DNA of 64,000 nt, from NCBI GenBank assembly GCA_905221605.1, contig CAJNDS010002179.1:1169026-1233025 (forward strand), given 5' to 3'. Position 1 is the first letter of the stretch; each line of letters begins with the position of its first letter. This document shows, one piece after another, positions 23,530 through 35,729 of this stretch. The translations under genes were made by a program, and so were the position numbers. The stretch comes from Symbiodinium natans. Its lineage: Eukaryota; Sar; Dinophyceae; Suessiales; Symbiodiniaceae. The notes under the pieces are model-generated. The model was not told the DNA's origin and ran no database searches. It saw only the letters and a program-made list of their open reading frames with translations.

Positions 23530-23660
23530 GTTTAGGGGGTTAGGGTTTTAGGGGTTTAGGGGTTTAGGGTTTTAGGGTTTTAGGGGTGTAGGGGCTTAAA
23601 GGCTTAGGGCTTAGTAGGGTTTAGGGTTTCGTGTTTAGGGGTTTAGGGTTTGAGGTTTGC
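23530..23660 (+). repeat. Degenerate TTTAGGGG array
   Basis: TTTAGGG and TTTAGGGG units with insertions, starting right at the donor of the candidate exon at 23465-23529. G-rich variants continue loosely to about 24100. Confidence 0.85.
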
Positions 23661-24424
23661 CCGGCTAGCGCAGGGGGCGTGGGGCGGAGTGGCCCACAGG
23701 GTTCAGGGTTCGGGGTTTAGGGGTTTAGGAAAAAAAGGGGTTTCGGGGTCTGGGGTTTACGGGTTCAAATTGGGGGTTAAGTGGTTTAGGAGCCACGAGT
23801 GCTAGGGTCTGAGAGTGTTGCTGAGTCTTTCCGGCAAGGACACCATAGCCGAAGGGGGGGTTTTGGAGGGTTTTTGGGGTTCCGGGTTGGGTGAGGTTCG
23901 GGGTTCAGGGCTGTAGAGGACTTAGGGTTGAGGTTTGGGGGGTGGGGGGGTTCAGGGTTTAGGGGTTATATAGGGCTGCAAAAAGGGGTTATATTATTGG
24001 TCAGGGGTTCCGCCGAACCCCCAGCTTTCCGGCCAGAGGGTCAGTCTCCGGAACAAAAGGGGGGTCAGCCCAAAAAGGGTTTAGGTTTTTTGGGTTTAGG
24101 GGCAGTCAGCAAGTCCAGCTTCAACAAAGGGTCTCCACAAAAGGGCCTGGGTCTTTGAAAGCTGGGGCAGGGGCGGGTGGGTGGGGGGCTCTGTAGCTAA
24201 GGGGTATCATGCGCAGAAATCGAGGCGAATACTGCCGACACCGGGATACTTCCGAACATTCTTTTGATTGAAGCATACCGCGCGCTTCCTTCTGTAGAAC
24301 CTTCTTCAGAAGCAAGCGGGAAACAGCTAAAACAACCCAGGCGCATCCTGGACCAGCATATGGCAGACACCTTGGGCATCGAGGCCGTTATTAAACGTCC
24401 GTTCCAGAATTTCCCATCTGGGCC

Positions 24425-24545
24425 ACTACCCCCATACCCCTGAGGGGATCCAAAAAGTAGAACCCCAAATAGTACCCTACTACTAGTGTGTCATGTTTAG
24501 GAACCCTTCAGGGGATCTTTTTGGATCCTGCAGGGGTCTGGGTAG
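24425..24545. mobile_element. Imperfect inverted repeat, MITE-like
   Basis: CTACCCCCATACCCCTGAGG near the left end pairs with CAGGGGTCTGGGTAGG at the right end. GGATCCAAAAAG pairs with CTTTTTGGATCC. Roughly 120 bases, no coding content. Confidence 0.45.
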
Positions 24546-24810
24546 GTTTTCCGACCTACAAGTACCTTCAAGCCCCTCGCCTAGTCGCATGATCTTGAAT
24601 GATAGCATCAGAGCTTGTAAAGGTTTTTAGGCTGCAGGGTTGCCAGGTCAGAAGGTATGAAGGAGATTTTACGAGAGAGAGCTGGATGATTAAATGCGAA
24701 GACTTTCGTCACGAAGGTCAAACACCACATCGTGCCTGCAGAGTTGTTAGCTAGGCTTCGACACAGAGCGACATCCCCAAAGAATCGGCATGAACAGCTA
24801 CGATGGCCAG

Positions 24811-27800
24811 GCAGATGCCCCGGCCGCTGCATTTCTCACCGAGGGCCCGGGCGAGGAAGTGGAGGTGGGGTGGGGGGCGGGGGGCAAGCGAAGGGAGTTG
24901 AGGGGTTACGTGCTTGCACCCACTGCAGCCTGAGCATCTGCAGCCTGAGCGTTGTGAAGTTAATACTTGTACTTGTAGACAATGCCGTTTCCGGGCCTGA
25001 GCCAGAGACCATGGTGCGACACCAGCGAGAAGTCTGCACAGGGCCCCAAAAGGCTTGCTGGAAGTCAAATCATGGTAGAAACGGACAAGTAGCCCAACTT
25101 TGCTGCGCAGTCGCAGCCCGTAGCATCTGCGTCGCTGAGGCATCCGATGACAAGGACGAGGACCGACTAAGAAACGGCGCGAAGCCCATGCGAAGCACCG
25201 AGCCTAAGTCCCACAGAACTCTTCAGCCCCAAACTCCGCGCTTCCGATGAGAGGACTTCCGGCTTCTGGAAGAGTTTCTGGGCTTAAGGCTTCAGGGTTC
25301 CTGGTGATTGGAGCCTTCAGATTCTCCAAAGCCCAGACCCCTAGGACTCCAGGGCCAAAAAGCTTCAGCTGGTGTGAGGATGTCATCCCGCGTTCTGGGT
25401 CCGACTGCTACCGCGTCCACCGGGTGCCGGCTGGGTCCCCAGACACCTCAACCCAAACATGGCAAACATGCAACAGCCCTGGACCCTGGTTCAAGGTTTA
25501 GTATAGTTCCTGAGCGTGTGCAGATCTCATTTTCCTTGCCTTGAGCCTTGAGCTCAGGGAGTTGGCGTGGGGTCTGTAGTTGAAAAAGCCTTCAAGCAGG
25601 TTCAGATTTTGAGAGGCGGGGCATCGGACTCATGGCGAACTTTGTTGCACAGGACTCGGGTTGGGGTATAGGGATGGGCATGTGACCTCCTGCGGGCAAT
25701 TCCAGCAATTCCCATAAGGCCGTGCAAATGCCACAGTCCTACCACTCTCCCCAACTCCTCAGCTTGACGATTTGTTGAGAAGAGGTCTCTGAGGGGGCCA
25801 GCCAAGAAACAATCGAACAGGGGCCTCTTGTCGGCAGCAGAATTTAGGGTAGGCCGCGGGATCTTCGGTTTCAGCGTCTGAGAGCTTAAGATCTTTCGGG
25901 AAGTGCTGGGTGCAAGAAGGGTTTCGGGTCTAGGTGTGTTGAGTCTTGAAGCATGGGTTGATGTCTGTGTGTGCCTTGGCAACGCTTTGATGCAAGACAG
26001 TCGGGTGATGGGTGTCTGTGGCATCCTCAGATTCAGGAGCTTGTGGCGGACATGATGTGATTGCTACCAATGAATACGAGCTATAGAAAGCCTAGACATG
26101 CCTGAACCTGCTCAAGCCTCAAATCCCCGTTGTGTGCAGGAGGGCAAAGCATTTGGTCGCAAAACTCCCCAACCTCCGGCCCTACACCCAGAAACCTACG
26201 ACCTGATGGCCGTGTCAGCATCGAAGCCGCAACCCCCCGGGGGCCAAACCAAAGCCCGAGACCCAAAAAGCCCTAGCCCTCAACGCTGCGAACTGCGAGC
26301 CCCTAACCTTCAACGACAGCCCCTAACCACCCCCTCCCACACGCTGGGAAGGTATAGCCTGGAGCATGAAGCACAGGAGGGGCTCCCCGAGCCAACGGTG
26401 CTGGCGGTCCGGGGCTCATCCAGGGAGAGGGGAGGGAGGGAGGGGGCTTTGGTTGGGGGGTGGTAGGCTTCTGTAGGCTTTGAGGACACCATTCTGGTAC
26501 ATGTCTGCAGCATAGTTAGAAAGTGACGAGAGCACTCGCACATTGGCCGGGCTGCTGGTGCAGCCTGGGCAATCCTGTGGCACTTTCAGCGCGACATTTC
26601 GCATCTCTCGATGGTAGAGCCTGAACAACCTGGCCCAACCTGAAAGACCTCCCAACCCCCAAAGAGCGCCAATCTATTCACACGCTTGACCTCGCCACCA
26701 GGCTCCAAACTCCCCATGCCCTGTCCCAAAGGGCCGAAACCCCAAACTTTCAGCCCTCACGTACCTACACCGCTGATCTGTCAATCTCAGCCTCGGAAAA
26801 TAGCCCTCAGGCCTTCCGAGCAGTCCTCACGGATCCGCTTTCAAGGGAGGCCCTCACAGGGTTCAGGGAGATGGGCGGCTTCACGTGAGAAGGGCCAAAG
26901 GCCTTCAGCAAGTGGTCACAGGGGCGGTGGGAGTCTTGGAGTTGATCGTCTGGCAAGTGACCCCGGAACCAGATCCTGTGCAGTTGCGCGGTTGCTGGCC
27001 CTAAAACCCGCTGTGTCAGGCAGAAGAGCAGAGCCCGTTGCTGCAGGACACCAGGGAAGCTGCTGAACCACCGGACATGGCTGTTCCGCCTCGTACCCCG
27101 CGCCCTGAAGCTCAGAAAAGGATTCCGGGACTTGCAGTTCGTTTTCCACGGGTGTCCTCGTGAGGAAGTGCGCAGCCTCCTTGCAGCTGCTAGGCTGGCC
27201 ACCGTGGCTTGTGTGTGTGTGTGTGTGTGTGTCCAGGTCGGTCAACCCTAAGCCGGAATTTAATGACCAGTGCTCAGATGAGTTCTTGGACCAAGCAGCT
27301 CTACTCCCAACTTTACCTTGCAGAGCCCCTCCAGGCAGGCGCCGCCCCCGCCCTCGCACCTGGCGGCCACGGCCACCGCAAAGGCGGTCGAGGCTTCGAA
27401 ATTTCCCTAAACCCTAAACCCTAAACCCTAAACCCTAAACCCTAAACCCTAAACCCTAAAACTTTGGGGTGAAGGCTTGTCGGCTCCATAGGTGGGTCCG
27501 GGGCCTGCTGCAAGTCCACCGCCCCAAAAGCGGTTTCAACATCGAGTTGAAACTGGGTGTCCAAGGAGGCCTGGGCTCTCGGTGGATCTGGCACCCTGTC
27601 TTTTCGAAGTTTCCTTCGAACGGTAGGCCAGTGACCTCAAAGTCCAGTGCCGCGGAAGCAAACTCTCCGAACCCAGAGAGAAGCCCGAAGCTGCCATACT
27701 TTTAGGCGCCTTCAGGATCCCTTCCTCTCCTCTCCCGCAGCCTTCAACATCGCGTCCCAACACCCCTCCAGACGCCTGGAGTTTCTGAATTGGAGTCTCT

Positions 27801-30060
27801 ACTTGACGTCCTTGATGAGGCTGCTATTATAGAAAAGGGTTGTAGTGAAGGTTACTCCAACCGCAGATTACGGAAGCGCGCCCCAAGAACACTCCAAAAC
27901 AGCAAGAAGCCCGTAAAGAACACCAAAAGTTCCAAAAGGTTCATAGAACACCTTCAACATCCTGTAATATAGACCCCCAAAATGGCATGATCCCTTATAA
28001 CAAGGACCCCAATAAGGTACCCCTAATGTCGTAAACCGCCATCTATCAAACCACCTGACACTAAACCCTAAACCCTAATCGGTAACCCTAAACCGCAGTG
28101 CTGTTGCTGGGCGGGTGGCAAATAAACCGATCTTAATACAAGTCTTTTTCTCGGCCAGGACCCAGAGCGGCATTTGTCCCGGCGCCGGGCCCAGGCGCTC
28201 TCGCGGCGCTCGCGCCAGGCCGACACCTCCCGCGGGAGCGGGCCGGGTTGGTTTGGGGGGTTGGTTTGGGGGGGGGTGTTTTGGGGGGTTTAGGTGTTTG
28301 GAGGGGTTTGGGTGTTTGGGGGGTTTTGGACGGTGCTTGGGGAGTGGCGAATGACCCAGGAGCACCTGACTCATGTGTTGCGGCCTTATTCGATTGGTGG
28401 TGCTTGGTAGTGCGGCCGCTGCCTATAGGCTTGGGTCGTCATCTTTAACAGTGTTCTTGCAGCTAGCTGAGTGATGTTGTCGCTTCGTGCCGGCCAGACC
28501 TAGCAAGTTTCTCAGCCTGCCTGCATTCGAGCAAGTCCAGTATGGACGAGAAGAGATTTCCTAACCGAAACGCTCGAAACGCTCTTGAGCCCCCAACCCC
28601 TAAGTTGGAGTCTGGATCATGGTACGTGTTTGAGGGGAAGTCGCGGGTTGGGATGACAAGCTGCTGCAAACGTTTTGAGTCGAAGCCCCAAAGAAGCTCC
28701 TAAACTCCGCCAGGGCCGCCGGCCCCCGGCGAGCCGTGCCGTGTCAGAGACAGCATCCGAGGCCTGCGTTCGGGTGGCTAAAAGGGTTGTTTCGGGCGAA
28801 TTGGGTGGCCCCGAACCTTTGCTTCTCTTGGGCATTGTTTAAAACATTATGATGTTACAATAAGGATTAAAATAGGGCCAGATAACCACCCAAAAATGGA
28901 GAATTGAGTACAGCCCAAATGGAAACATCCTCAGCTTGTCAACTACACTCGTTCACCGGGCCAGGCAGGCGAGTCCGATGCTACTAGCTTGGTCTGTGTG
29001 GCAGAGGCGGGTGCCTGCCTGCCTTGGGTTGTGGCCTTTCACCTTTGCAAGGGTCTCTGTAGCTCCATTGTGCAGGGGCAGCTGGGCATCGGATGTTGTG
29101 ACAGCTGCGAATCGGTTCAGGGCCCATGAACCAGTTCGACGGAGATCACCGTTTTGCGCTTGCTCTGAAAGCTCCACCACTCCCTGAAACCTGCGACCGG
29201 CCTGTCGCCCCTGCTGCCCCGAAGGCCCTAACACCCTTCAATCCTCCGGTTTTTCAAAGCATGTAGGACTTCAGGTGAGCTTTGGGGTTTCTCTCTCTCT
29301 CTCTCTCTCACTCTCTGTGTGTCTCTCTCCTCATAGAAGTGTCAGCGCTTTAGGGTTCAGGGCTTAGGGTTTAGGGGTCTTGCTCCAGAGCTCATGGAAA
29401 GGCCAAGGACTACAACGCCTTGGCTCGCACTGCTCAGCACGTCGGCACGCAGCCGCAGCCCCAAGGGCTGCTGCGCAGCTTAAGCAGCCCAAGCATCAGG
29501 CAATGCCTCTCTTCTTCAAAGTACAGAAGCCTGCGGAAACGTGGCGACAGCTTGGCAACCCTCACTCGTAAAAGCTACCGCGGCTTGATGCGCATGCTCT
29601 TGTCAGCCTCTGAGTAGCCTTTTTTGTTTTTTTTTTCAGGCGGCTGACCTCGGCTTCAGCTCGCCCGCCAGCAAAGAAGGCAGCTTGTTGCACCTCCGGC
29701 ACCCACATGTCAGCTGTGCCATACAAGTCTTTGGAAACTGTTCATGTTTGGCCGCGGTGTAGGGTTTGGGGTTTAGGTGTTCCGCACTTGGCAGCATGTC
29801 GGCAGCGCCCTCAGTATTCCGGCAACGCCCTCAGTCCGGCTGCAAAAAGGTGTTCCGCACTTCCTGCCCCTGTGCGTGGCGGCGGGTCTCGCCTATTACG
29901 AGCAGAACCAAAGCCCTCAAAGCCTGAAATTCTGCATCTTAAGCCCTGATATTCTGCATCTTAAGCCCTGATGTAGCCAGAAACGCGGCTTTGGTGCAGG
30001 CGGGCGGCTGGCCAGAGATGTCCCTGGCAGAGACGTCGGTTGGACCGGAGATGTCGCAGG
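24811..30060 (+). CDS. Candidate multi-exon gene(s), function unknown
   Basis: A series of exon-like islands bounded by AG|G and GT/GC donors: 24811-24858 (ADAPAAAFLTEGPGEE), 25379-25423 (DVIPRSGSDCYRVHR), about 26532-26604 (AWAILWHFQRDISHLS), 27047-27203 (KLLNHRTWLFRLVPRALKLR, then FVFHGCPREEVRSLLAAARL), 27339-27392 (SHLAATATAKAVE), an island from 27492, about 28158-28248 (basic, DPERHLSRRRAQALSRR), about 29640-29730 after a strong pyrimidine tract (ADLGFSSPASKEGSLLHL), and about 29860-29910 (LPLCVAAGLAYYEQN). I cannot tell whether these form one gene or several, and only a few junctions are phase-checked. The 26.5-27.2 kb part looks helical and basic. No family is recognised. Confidence 0.33.
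27210..27231. repeat. GT dinucleotide repeat
   Basis: Eleven GT units immediately after the candidate exon at 27047-27203. Confidence 0.9.
27403..27461 (-). repeat. CCCTAAA array
   Basis: About eight units, ending 30 bases before an exon-like island that starts at 27492. Confidence 0.97.
29290..29335. repeat. CT-rich simple repeat
   Basis: A CT run with CA and GT changes, in a likely intron. Confidence 0.85.
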
Positions 30061-30405
30061 AGAGAACCCGAAGCTATGAACCTAGGTGCTGGTTCGTGGT
30101 TGAGAATTCGGAAAGAATGAGGGTCCCCATACCCTACACCCTGAACCCCAAAAAGAAACCCTAAACCCTAAACCCTATAATGAGCGCGGCTACGGGAAAC
30201 TGAGGGGCCTCCGGCCTCCTCAGCCCCAAAAGCCTGCGTGAAGCTTCTGGACTCTGGTTGTGCAATCCTGCTCGAACCGCTTTACGCAACGAGACCCCAA
30301 GCAATTTCCAAGGGGCAGTCTGCGAGCTTCTCGGAGGTGTAGTATATGGTCCGGTCCGGAACATTCCAGAGCCGAGCCCCAGAAAGCGGGAAGAGTGGAA
30401 GAATC

Positions 30406-30450
30406 CCTAAACCCTAAACCCTAAGCCCTAAACCCTAAACCCTAAACCCT
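30406..30450 (-). repeat. Short CCCTAAA array
   Basis: About six units. A smaller run of the same orientation lies at 30156-30177. Confidence 0.9.
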
Positions 30451-30570
30451 AGGAAACCCTTTGGAATCTGCAAGTGCCGTTTGAGGTTTCTGAGGTTGAT
30501 CCCCAGGCTCTGAGGCCTGTGGCATCGGCCTCAAGTTGTACGGATTGGGGTTCGGGATGGCCAGCTACCA

Positions 30571-30684
30571 ATTGCTTAAGAACCCCAGAAAAAAGTAAAG
30601 AAGATTCTTCCTTAGAAGTGTAATATTATAGTGGTTATGATTATTGTTGTTTTTTCCGTATTTTTTTGGGGTTCTTAAGCAAAT
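30571..30684. mobile_element. MITE-like element, family D
   Basis: The ends ATTGCTTAAGAACCCC and GGGGTTCTTAAGCAAAT are inverted repeats about 16 bases long, enclosing an AT-rich core. A single end of the same family (TTTGCTTAAGAACCC) occurs at 22975. No coding content. Confidence 0.65.
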
Positions 30685-30844
30685 AGTAGTCAGGGGCTTT
30701 AGAATGCGGAGTGAGCATGTGTCGTCGGGAGTAATGAGGGCGGCCAGAGGCCAAGAGTAGGAGTTTAAGGCGTTCACCACCCGGCACAAACACAAGGTTT
30801 TCGGGCCTCAAACCCTTAAACTACACCCCCCCCCCCCAACACAA

Positions 30845-30867
30845 AAGAACCCAATAATTGGGTTCTT
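30845..30867. repeat. 23-base palindrome
   Basis: AAGAACCCAAT and ATTGGGTTCTT form a near-perfect palindrome around one central A. A second small one (CCCCAATAATTGTGGGG) follows about 25 bases later. It could form a hairpin; function unknown. Confidence 0.75.
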
Positions 30868-31133
30868 GTACTGTTAAGAAAAACACAAAAACACCCCAAT
30901 AATTGTGGGGGTTTCGTGGGGCCTCTGAAGGGTGTTACAAGGCCTCTCGGCTCAAGGGGTGCGAGGCGCGAGGCTAGGCCTGTCAAGCACAACTCCAATT
31001 TCTGTTATCTCTATGAAAGAATGAAGATGGACTTATATAGTACGTAGAAACAGAAAGAAATGTGCTGGTTACGTCGGGAACTTTAGGGCTCGTCTCTCGA
31101 AAGCTGTGTGTCTTTGCAGTGTAGTCAGCCACC

Positions 31134-31514
31134 ATGTCCGTGAAGCGGGGGCACGAAGAGGCCGTGCACGCGGCGCCCTTCCAGATCAACGCGAATATCC
31201 ACTTCAAGGGCTGCCGCGAGGATGAGATCATGCTGGCGGAAGTGGAGCGCGAGCAGCTGCAGAAGGTCCTGGCAACGATGGGCATCTTGCTGGAGCGGGT
31301 TGAGGAGATCTCCGACCGGACAGAGTCAGAGGAGCCGAGGCCGCAGAAGAGCAGGAAGAGCAAGAGCCCCTTGGAGACGCCCAAGGCCGTACATGCGGGG
31401 GCCCACATGACGCCGGCGCCCCCGGCAGCTCAGCCGCAGGCCGAGAAAGCAGAGATGGCGGCACCCGACGGCGAGATCGAGAAGATGCTTCGCGAGTTCG
31501 ACTCTTGGATCTGA
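31134..31514 (+). CDS. Small acidic/charged protein, intronless, function unknown
   Basis: I do not recognise this 126-residue protein. It opens with MSVKRGHEEAVHAAPFQINA and continues with a helix rich in Glu (EVEREQLQKVLATMGILLER), likely a coiled coil around residues 33-62. A Pro/Ala/Lys-rich linker follows, and it ends in EIEKMLREFDSWI. The case for a real gene: GC-rich third positions in an AT-rich setting, an ATG in a strong context (CCACCATG), and TTTGCAG 12 bases before it, which could accept the spliced leader. There are no membrane segments or signal peptide. The stop is TGA at 31512-31514. Confidence 0.65.
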   Translation: MSVKRGHEEAVHAAPFQINANIHFKGCREDEIMLAEVEREQLQKVLATMGILLERVEEISDRTESEEPRPQKSRKSKSPLETPKAVHAGAHMTPAPPAAQPQAEKAEMAAPDGEIEKMLREFDSWI

Positions 31515-31959
31515 GAGGGCTCCACCTGAGTGCCCTCCGAATCCGATACGCCGATGTGTACATATTCCCTAGAAGCCTACGGGCCTGAGGCGTTTCTGAG
31601 CAATGACAGCTGCTCGCAATACCGCGTTGTTGGGACGAAGCTGGGGTCTGAATGCTGGTTGATGTCGCCCGCGTAGAGAGTTGAGATCGGGAGAAGATCG
31701 CTTAAACCTGTCCGCACATGCTCCCGAACCTCCTAGGAGCTCTCCTGCGATGAGTTCTCGCAAGAGATGACCTCCACAGGCCTTCAGGAGCTTGGGGGGG
31801 GTGGCTTCTGCTGAGGGTTGAGGGGTCTGGGTTTAGGGTTTAGGGTTTAGAGATCTGTCCAGGGTTTCACTCCAGAGCTTGTCAATACAGGCCCGTTAAA
31901 CCCCCCATGAAAAGGCCCCAGCCGCAGCCCCCTGAGACCCAGAGCCCCCAAAATCTTTA

Positions 31960-33693
31960 GGGTTTAGGGTTTAGCCCTAAACCGAACCCCAAGATCTTGC
32001 TCCGCCAGGAGCCCAGCGGGCAGGAGTTCTCGGTGCTGACGGTGGAGAGTAGTGGCTTGTGCACGCCCCAGTCAAGGCCTCTACCGGTTTGTCGGGCTGA
32101 CACGGGGTTCAAGGTACCTTTGACATGGGACGGTCCTTAAACTCCGAAGGTCCAAAAACATGCGGTAGCGCACCAGGCGTTTGCAAGCAGTTGGCCGATT
32201 TACCTTGTAGCGGCAATGTCCGGCATGTGCCTTTGTCAAGAATGGCTTGATGCAGGCGCTCGCACACCGACTGTTCAGCCCGAAGCACTTCTGCCCCAAA
32301 CCTTCAGAACCAAGCTTCGTCCTTGAAGGCCACTTGGCAGTCACAAACCCCAAGCACATGTGCCGAAGGATCATTTTCAAAGCACCATGAGCCCCAAACT
32401 CAAGTACCTCGAGTGTTTGTCTTCAAACCCCCTGACGTGTTCCATACTTCAGTTTTTTGAAGCACGATACACAGCCGAAGTCCATGTGGCCCGCTGTAAC
32501 TCCGCATCCAAGGTTCGGGGACCTCAGCCATGCAGGGCTACCCGACATCGACGAGCAGACGGCGGCCACCTCGGCCGAGCCGGCGAGGAGTTGCTCTCTC
32601 CTTACTTTGCCTTTAGTTGAACTTTAAACTTTTTGGGTTTCCTTATTTCGTAGGAATATTACAGTTTAGCCTTTTTATCCCCTTGGTTGTTGGAGAAGCA
32701 AGTTTCTCGTGAGACCGCACCACAGTGACAACCGGATTACCCATGATCTACGAGCCATTCGTTGAACTCTCAAATTGGGGGTACACCCTTTAGTGTTACA
32801 CCCTCCGCATACTGCAGTCCTGACGAGAACGAACCCCCCAACAGAAGGGTTAACCCCTATTTTCGGACACTGTCCCAGCTGAGCTCTGCAAGTTCTATTG
32901 GGCTCACCAGGATGACCTTCCCCAGAATCCGTATTCCTGAGCCCACCCAAAACCACCCAAAACCCTGCAAGCACCTACAGGGCTCTAGAGGGTGGAGGCT
33001 CCCTGGGCTCCTGAAACCTTGTCAGCAAACACCCTTCAACCCGGGGGGCCTTCGGGGTATCTGCCAGGGCATGCCCAAGCCGCGCCCCCGCTTGCTGCAG
33101 GCAAAAGTGCGGGCTTCCTAGGTGCACCCTGAACCCTAAACCCTAAACCCTTGAAAAGGGGTCTTGGGGGGCTTTTGAGGTGATCGGGTGGGTCGTTCGG
33201 ATCTCGGAGTCCGCCCCAGGGCCAGAAGCCCAGACTTGCCCCAGGGCTCTGAACCCCCCCCCCCCCCGCAAGGCAGCCAACTTGGCGGCCATGGTGGCGA
33301 TCCCTCGCGATGAGCCTGGAGGCGTTGAATACATGGGCCCCTTATGATTGGAAGCCCCCATATCATCTTTCTACGACTACAAGCACGACCACTGCCGCGA
33401 CTTATCCGGGGGAGTGGAAGAGTGGAGCTTGCCATAAGAGCCGGGTTACCCAACAGGCGTAACCTGCCCGTTGTCCCGGTAGGCAGAAGTAAGGCCAGAA
33501 GTTGGTAATTGCGCTTATCACCCCATTTGGGGTACTTATAACCTCCCAGTAGATGGTGGAGAGCATGCGGAGAGAGTGCCTTGAACTTGGAACTCCCTGT
33601 GAAAAGCAGCGCTGTGCCTTCACCATGTTGGCTGCTTCGGCTGAAGCGGCCGACTTAGGGTTTCAAAAGGCCAAGATTGCTCCAAGTGTTTGA
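31960..33693 (+). CDS. Candidate split gene, function unknown
   Basis: Weakly supported exon-like islands. About 31999-32048 (LLRQEPSGQEFSVLTVE) follows a short CCCTAAA patch. About 32519-32590 reads DLSHAGLPDIDEQTAATSAE. 33273-33321 starts after CAAG|G and reads AANLAAMVAIPRDEPG. 33553-33693 reads MVESMRRECLELGTPCEKQR, then AFTMLAASAEAADL, and ends at TGA. The last one could also be a separate short open frame. Order and orientation fit one gene, but junctions were not proven in frame. Confidence 0.25.
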
Positions 33694-34205
33694 GGAGGCG
33701 GCTTTCGCCAGCACTATCGGAAGAAGGTGCTGTGCGTGGCTTGGCATGCAGCTAGCTAGCCTCAAAACGTCGCCATGCGAATGCCTTCTGCTGCTTGCAT
33801 CTAGTCATTCTGCCCTCTGCTTTCACGCTCCACAGTCGGCCAGGAATTCCCCAAACCTTACTTTCGTGCGAAGGTCTAGCGTCTCGCCCCCCCGGCCCCC
33901 CGGACCGCGTCCTTAGACCAAGAACACAAAGCCGAAGTCCCAAGATCCCAGCGCCGCCGTACCACAATTGCGTGGCCTTTGCCTCGCGGGACATGGACCA
34001 GGCGTCGGCCCTTGAGTGCTCTTTCCGTGCGGCTGCGGATGTCTTCCTCAAGCACATTGCGTTCAGTAGGCTGTAGCGGTTGACATGCAGAGAAGCTGAA
34101 AACATGTAAGTTCGAAAGGCTCTTAAAGGACGTGGCCGTGCTCCAAACCCAAACCCTGGCTGCGGCTCAAGCCATTGAGCTTCAGAGAGACACTTGGCAG
34201 CCGCC

Positions 34206-35729
34206 ATGCGGATGTTGAGCCAGGTTGCCAGATCCTCCCGCCTCGCCCGGGCGCTTGCAGCAGGGAGCCTCAGGCGCTTCTCGAGCTCCAGCAAGGTTGT
34301 CGGCTCCCCCGACGAAGCCATTCGAGACATCCGGGATGGGGCCACGCTCTGCGTCGGCGGCTTCGGCCTTTGCGGCATCCCCGAAAACCTCCTCGAAGCA
34401 TTGAAGAAGAAGGGGGTCAAGGATTTGACAGCAGTGTCCAACAACGCCGGCGTGGACGACTTCGGCTTGGGCCTCCTGCTGCAATCGAGGCAGATCAAGC
34501 GCATGATCTCCTCGTACGTGGGCGAGAACAAGCTCTTTGAGGAGCTGTACCTATCGGGGCAGCTGGAGGTTGAGCTTACTCCACAGGGCACCCTAGCGGA
34601 GCGCCTTCGCGCAGGTGGTGCTGGCATCCCCGCCTTCTTCACGCGCACGGCGTACGGCACCGCGGTGCACGAGGGCACCAATGTCATCAAGTACGGCCCG
34701 GGCGGTGCAAAGGCCGGCGCAGTGGAGATCATGAGCGAGCCCAGGGAGTCCCGCGATTTTGACGGCAAAGGCTTCGTCATGGAGCGCGCCATCGTCGGGG
34801 ACTTCTCGATCGTGAAAGCTTGGAAGGCCGACGAGCGCGGCAACCTGGTTTGGAAAGGCACGGCCCGTAATTTCAATCCCGACTGCGCGAGGGCCGGGAA
34901 GGTGTGCATTGCCGAGGTGGAAGAGATCGTGCCCGTGGGTGCCCTGAGTCCAGAGGAGATTCACCTGCCTGGCATCTATGTGCACCGCGTTGTGCAGGGC
35001 CAGGGCTATCAGAAGCGGATCGAGAAGAGGACGATCTCTTCTGCAGGTGAGATCAAGGTGGACAAGCGGAGGGAGCTCATCATCAGGCGAGCAGCCAAAG
35101 AGCTGTCGGACGGCATGTACGTGAACCTCGGCATCGGAATGCCCACGCTCGTGAGCAACTACCTAGAGCCGGGGGTGCGCATTGAACTCCAAAGCGAGAA
35201 TGGGCTCTTAGGAATCGGGCCCTATCCAACGGATGCCCAGGTGGATCCGGACCTCATCAACGCAGGCAAGGAGACGGTCACCATGATCCCGGGCTCCTCT
35301 CTCTTCTCTTCCTCTGAGTCCTTTGGCATGATCCGAGGGTCCAAGGTTGACGTGACCATCCTCGGGGCCATGGAGGTTGCTGCGAATGGCGACCTGGCCA
35401 ACTGGATCATTCCAGGCAAGATGGTCAAGGGCATGGGAGGGGCCATGGACCTTGTCTCCTCCAACTCCAAGGTGCTGGTTGTCATGGAGCATGTGGCAAA
35501 GGGAAACAAGCACAAGCTGAAAAAGAGCTGTGACTTACCACTCACTGGCCAGAGAGTGGTGGATCGCTGCATCACGGACCTGGCAGTCTTCGATTTCGTC
35601 ACTGAAGGTCCCGAGGCACCTCCAACACTGGCTGAGATTGCGCCAGACACGACCCTCGATGCCGTCAAGGAGGCAACCGGCTTTGACTTCGCCGTTGCCG
35701 AGCCTTTAAAGACTATGCTCGCTGACTGA
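34206..35729 (+). CDS. Succinyl-CoA:3-ketoacid CoA transferase (SCOT), mitochondrial
   Basis: SCOT moves CoA from succinyl-CoA to acetoacetate, the first step in using ketone bodies, in the mitochondrial matrix. This single open frame of 507 residues has both halves of the family fused, as in the eukaryotic enzyme (about 500-520 residues). An N-terminal Arg/Ser-rich, acid-free stretch (residues 1-30) fits a mitochondrial presequence. The alpha half has [11 protein letters not shown] near residue 50 and [19 protein letters not shown] further on. The beta half has [14 protein letters not shown] and [12 protein letters not shown], where E331 is the expected catalytic glutamate. I chose the ATG at 34206 for its strong GCCGCCATG context; nothing upstream in frame has an ATG. 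It has no introns, unlike PDX1, TBC and tubulin here, which suggests a gene recovered from mRNA. A large minus-strand frame over it is a shadow. Confidence 0.98.
   Translation: MRMLSQVARSSRLARALAAGSLRRFSSSSKVVGSPDEAIRDIRDGATLCVGGFGLCGIPENLLEALKKKGVKDLTAVSNNAGVDDFGLGLLLQSRQIKRMISSYVGENKLFEELYLSGQLEVELTPQGTLAERLRAGGAGIPAFFTRTAYGTAVHEGTNVIKYGPGGAKAGAVEIMSEPRESRDFDGKGFVMERAIVGDFSIVKAWKADERGNLVWKGTARNFNPDCARAGKVCIAEVEEIVPVGALSPEEIHLPGIYVHRVVQGQGYQKRIEKRTISSAGEIKVDKRRELIIRRAAKELSDGMYVNLGIGMPTLVSNYLEPGVRIELQSENGLLGIGPYPTDAQVDPDLINAGKETVTMIPGSSLFSSSESFGMIRGSKVDVTILGAMEVAANGDLANWIIPGKMVKGMGGAMDLVSSNSKVLVVMEHVAKGNKHKLKKSCDLPLTGQRVVDRCITDLAVFDFVTEGPEAPPTLAEIAPDTTLDAVKEATGFDFAVAEPLKTMLAD

Noticed and set aside
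30845-30912. Rho-independent-type terminator hairpins
   Set aside because: Genome is eukaryotic, there is no T run after the hairpins, and the position is not tied to a gene end.
33752-34909. 385-residue minus-strand open frame
   Set aside because: It overlaps the SCOT gene entirely in the high-GC region and has no family features; a shadow of the real gene.
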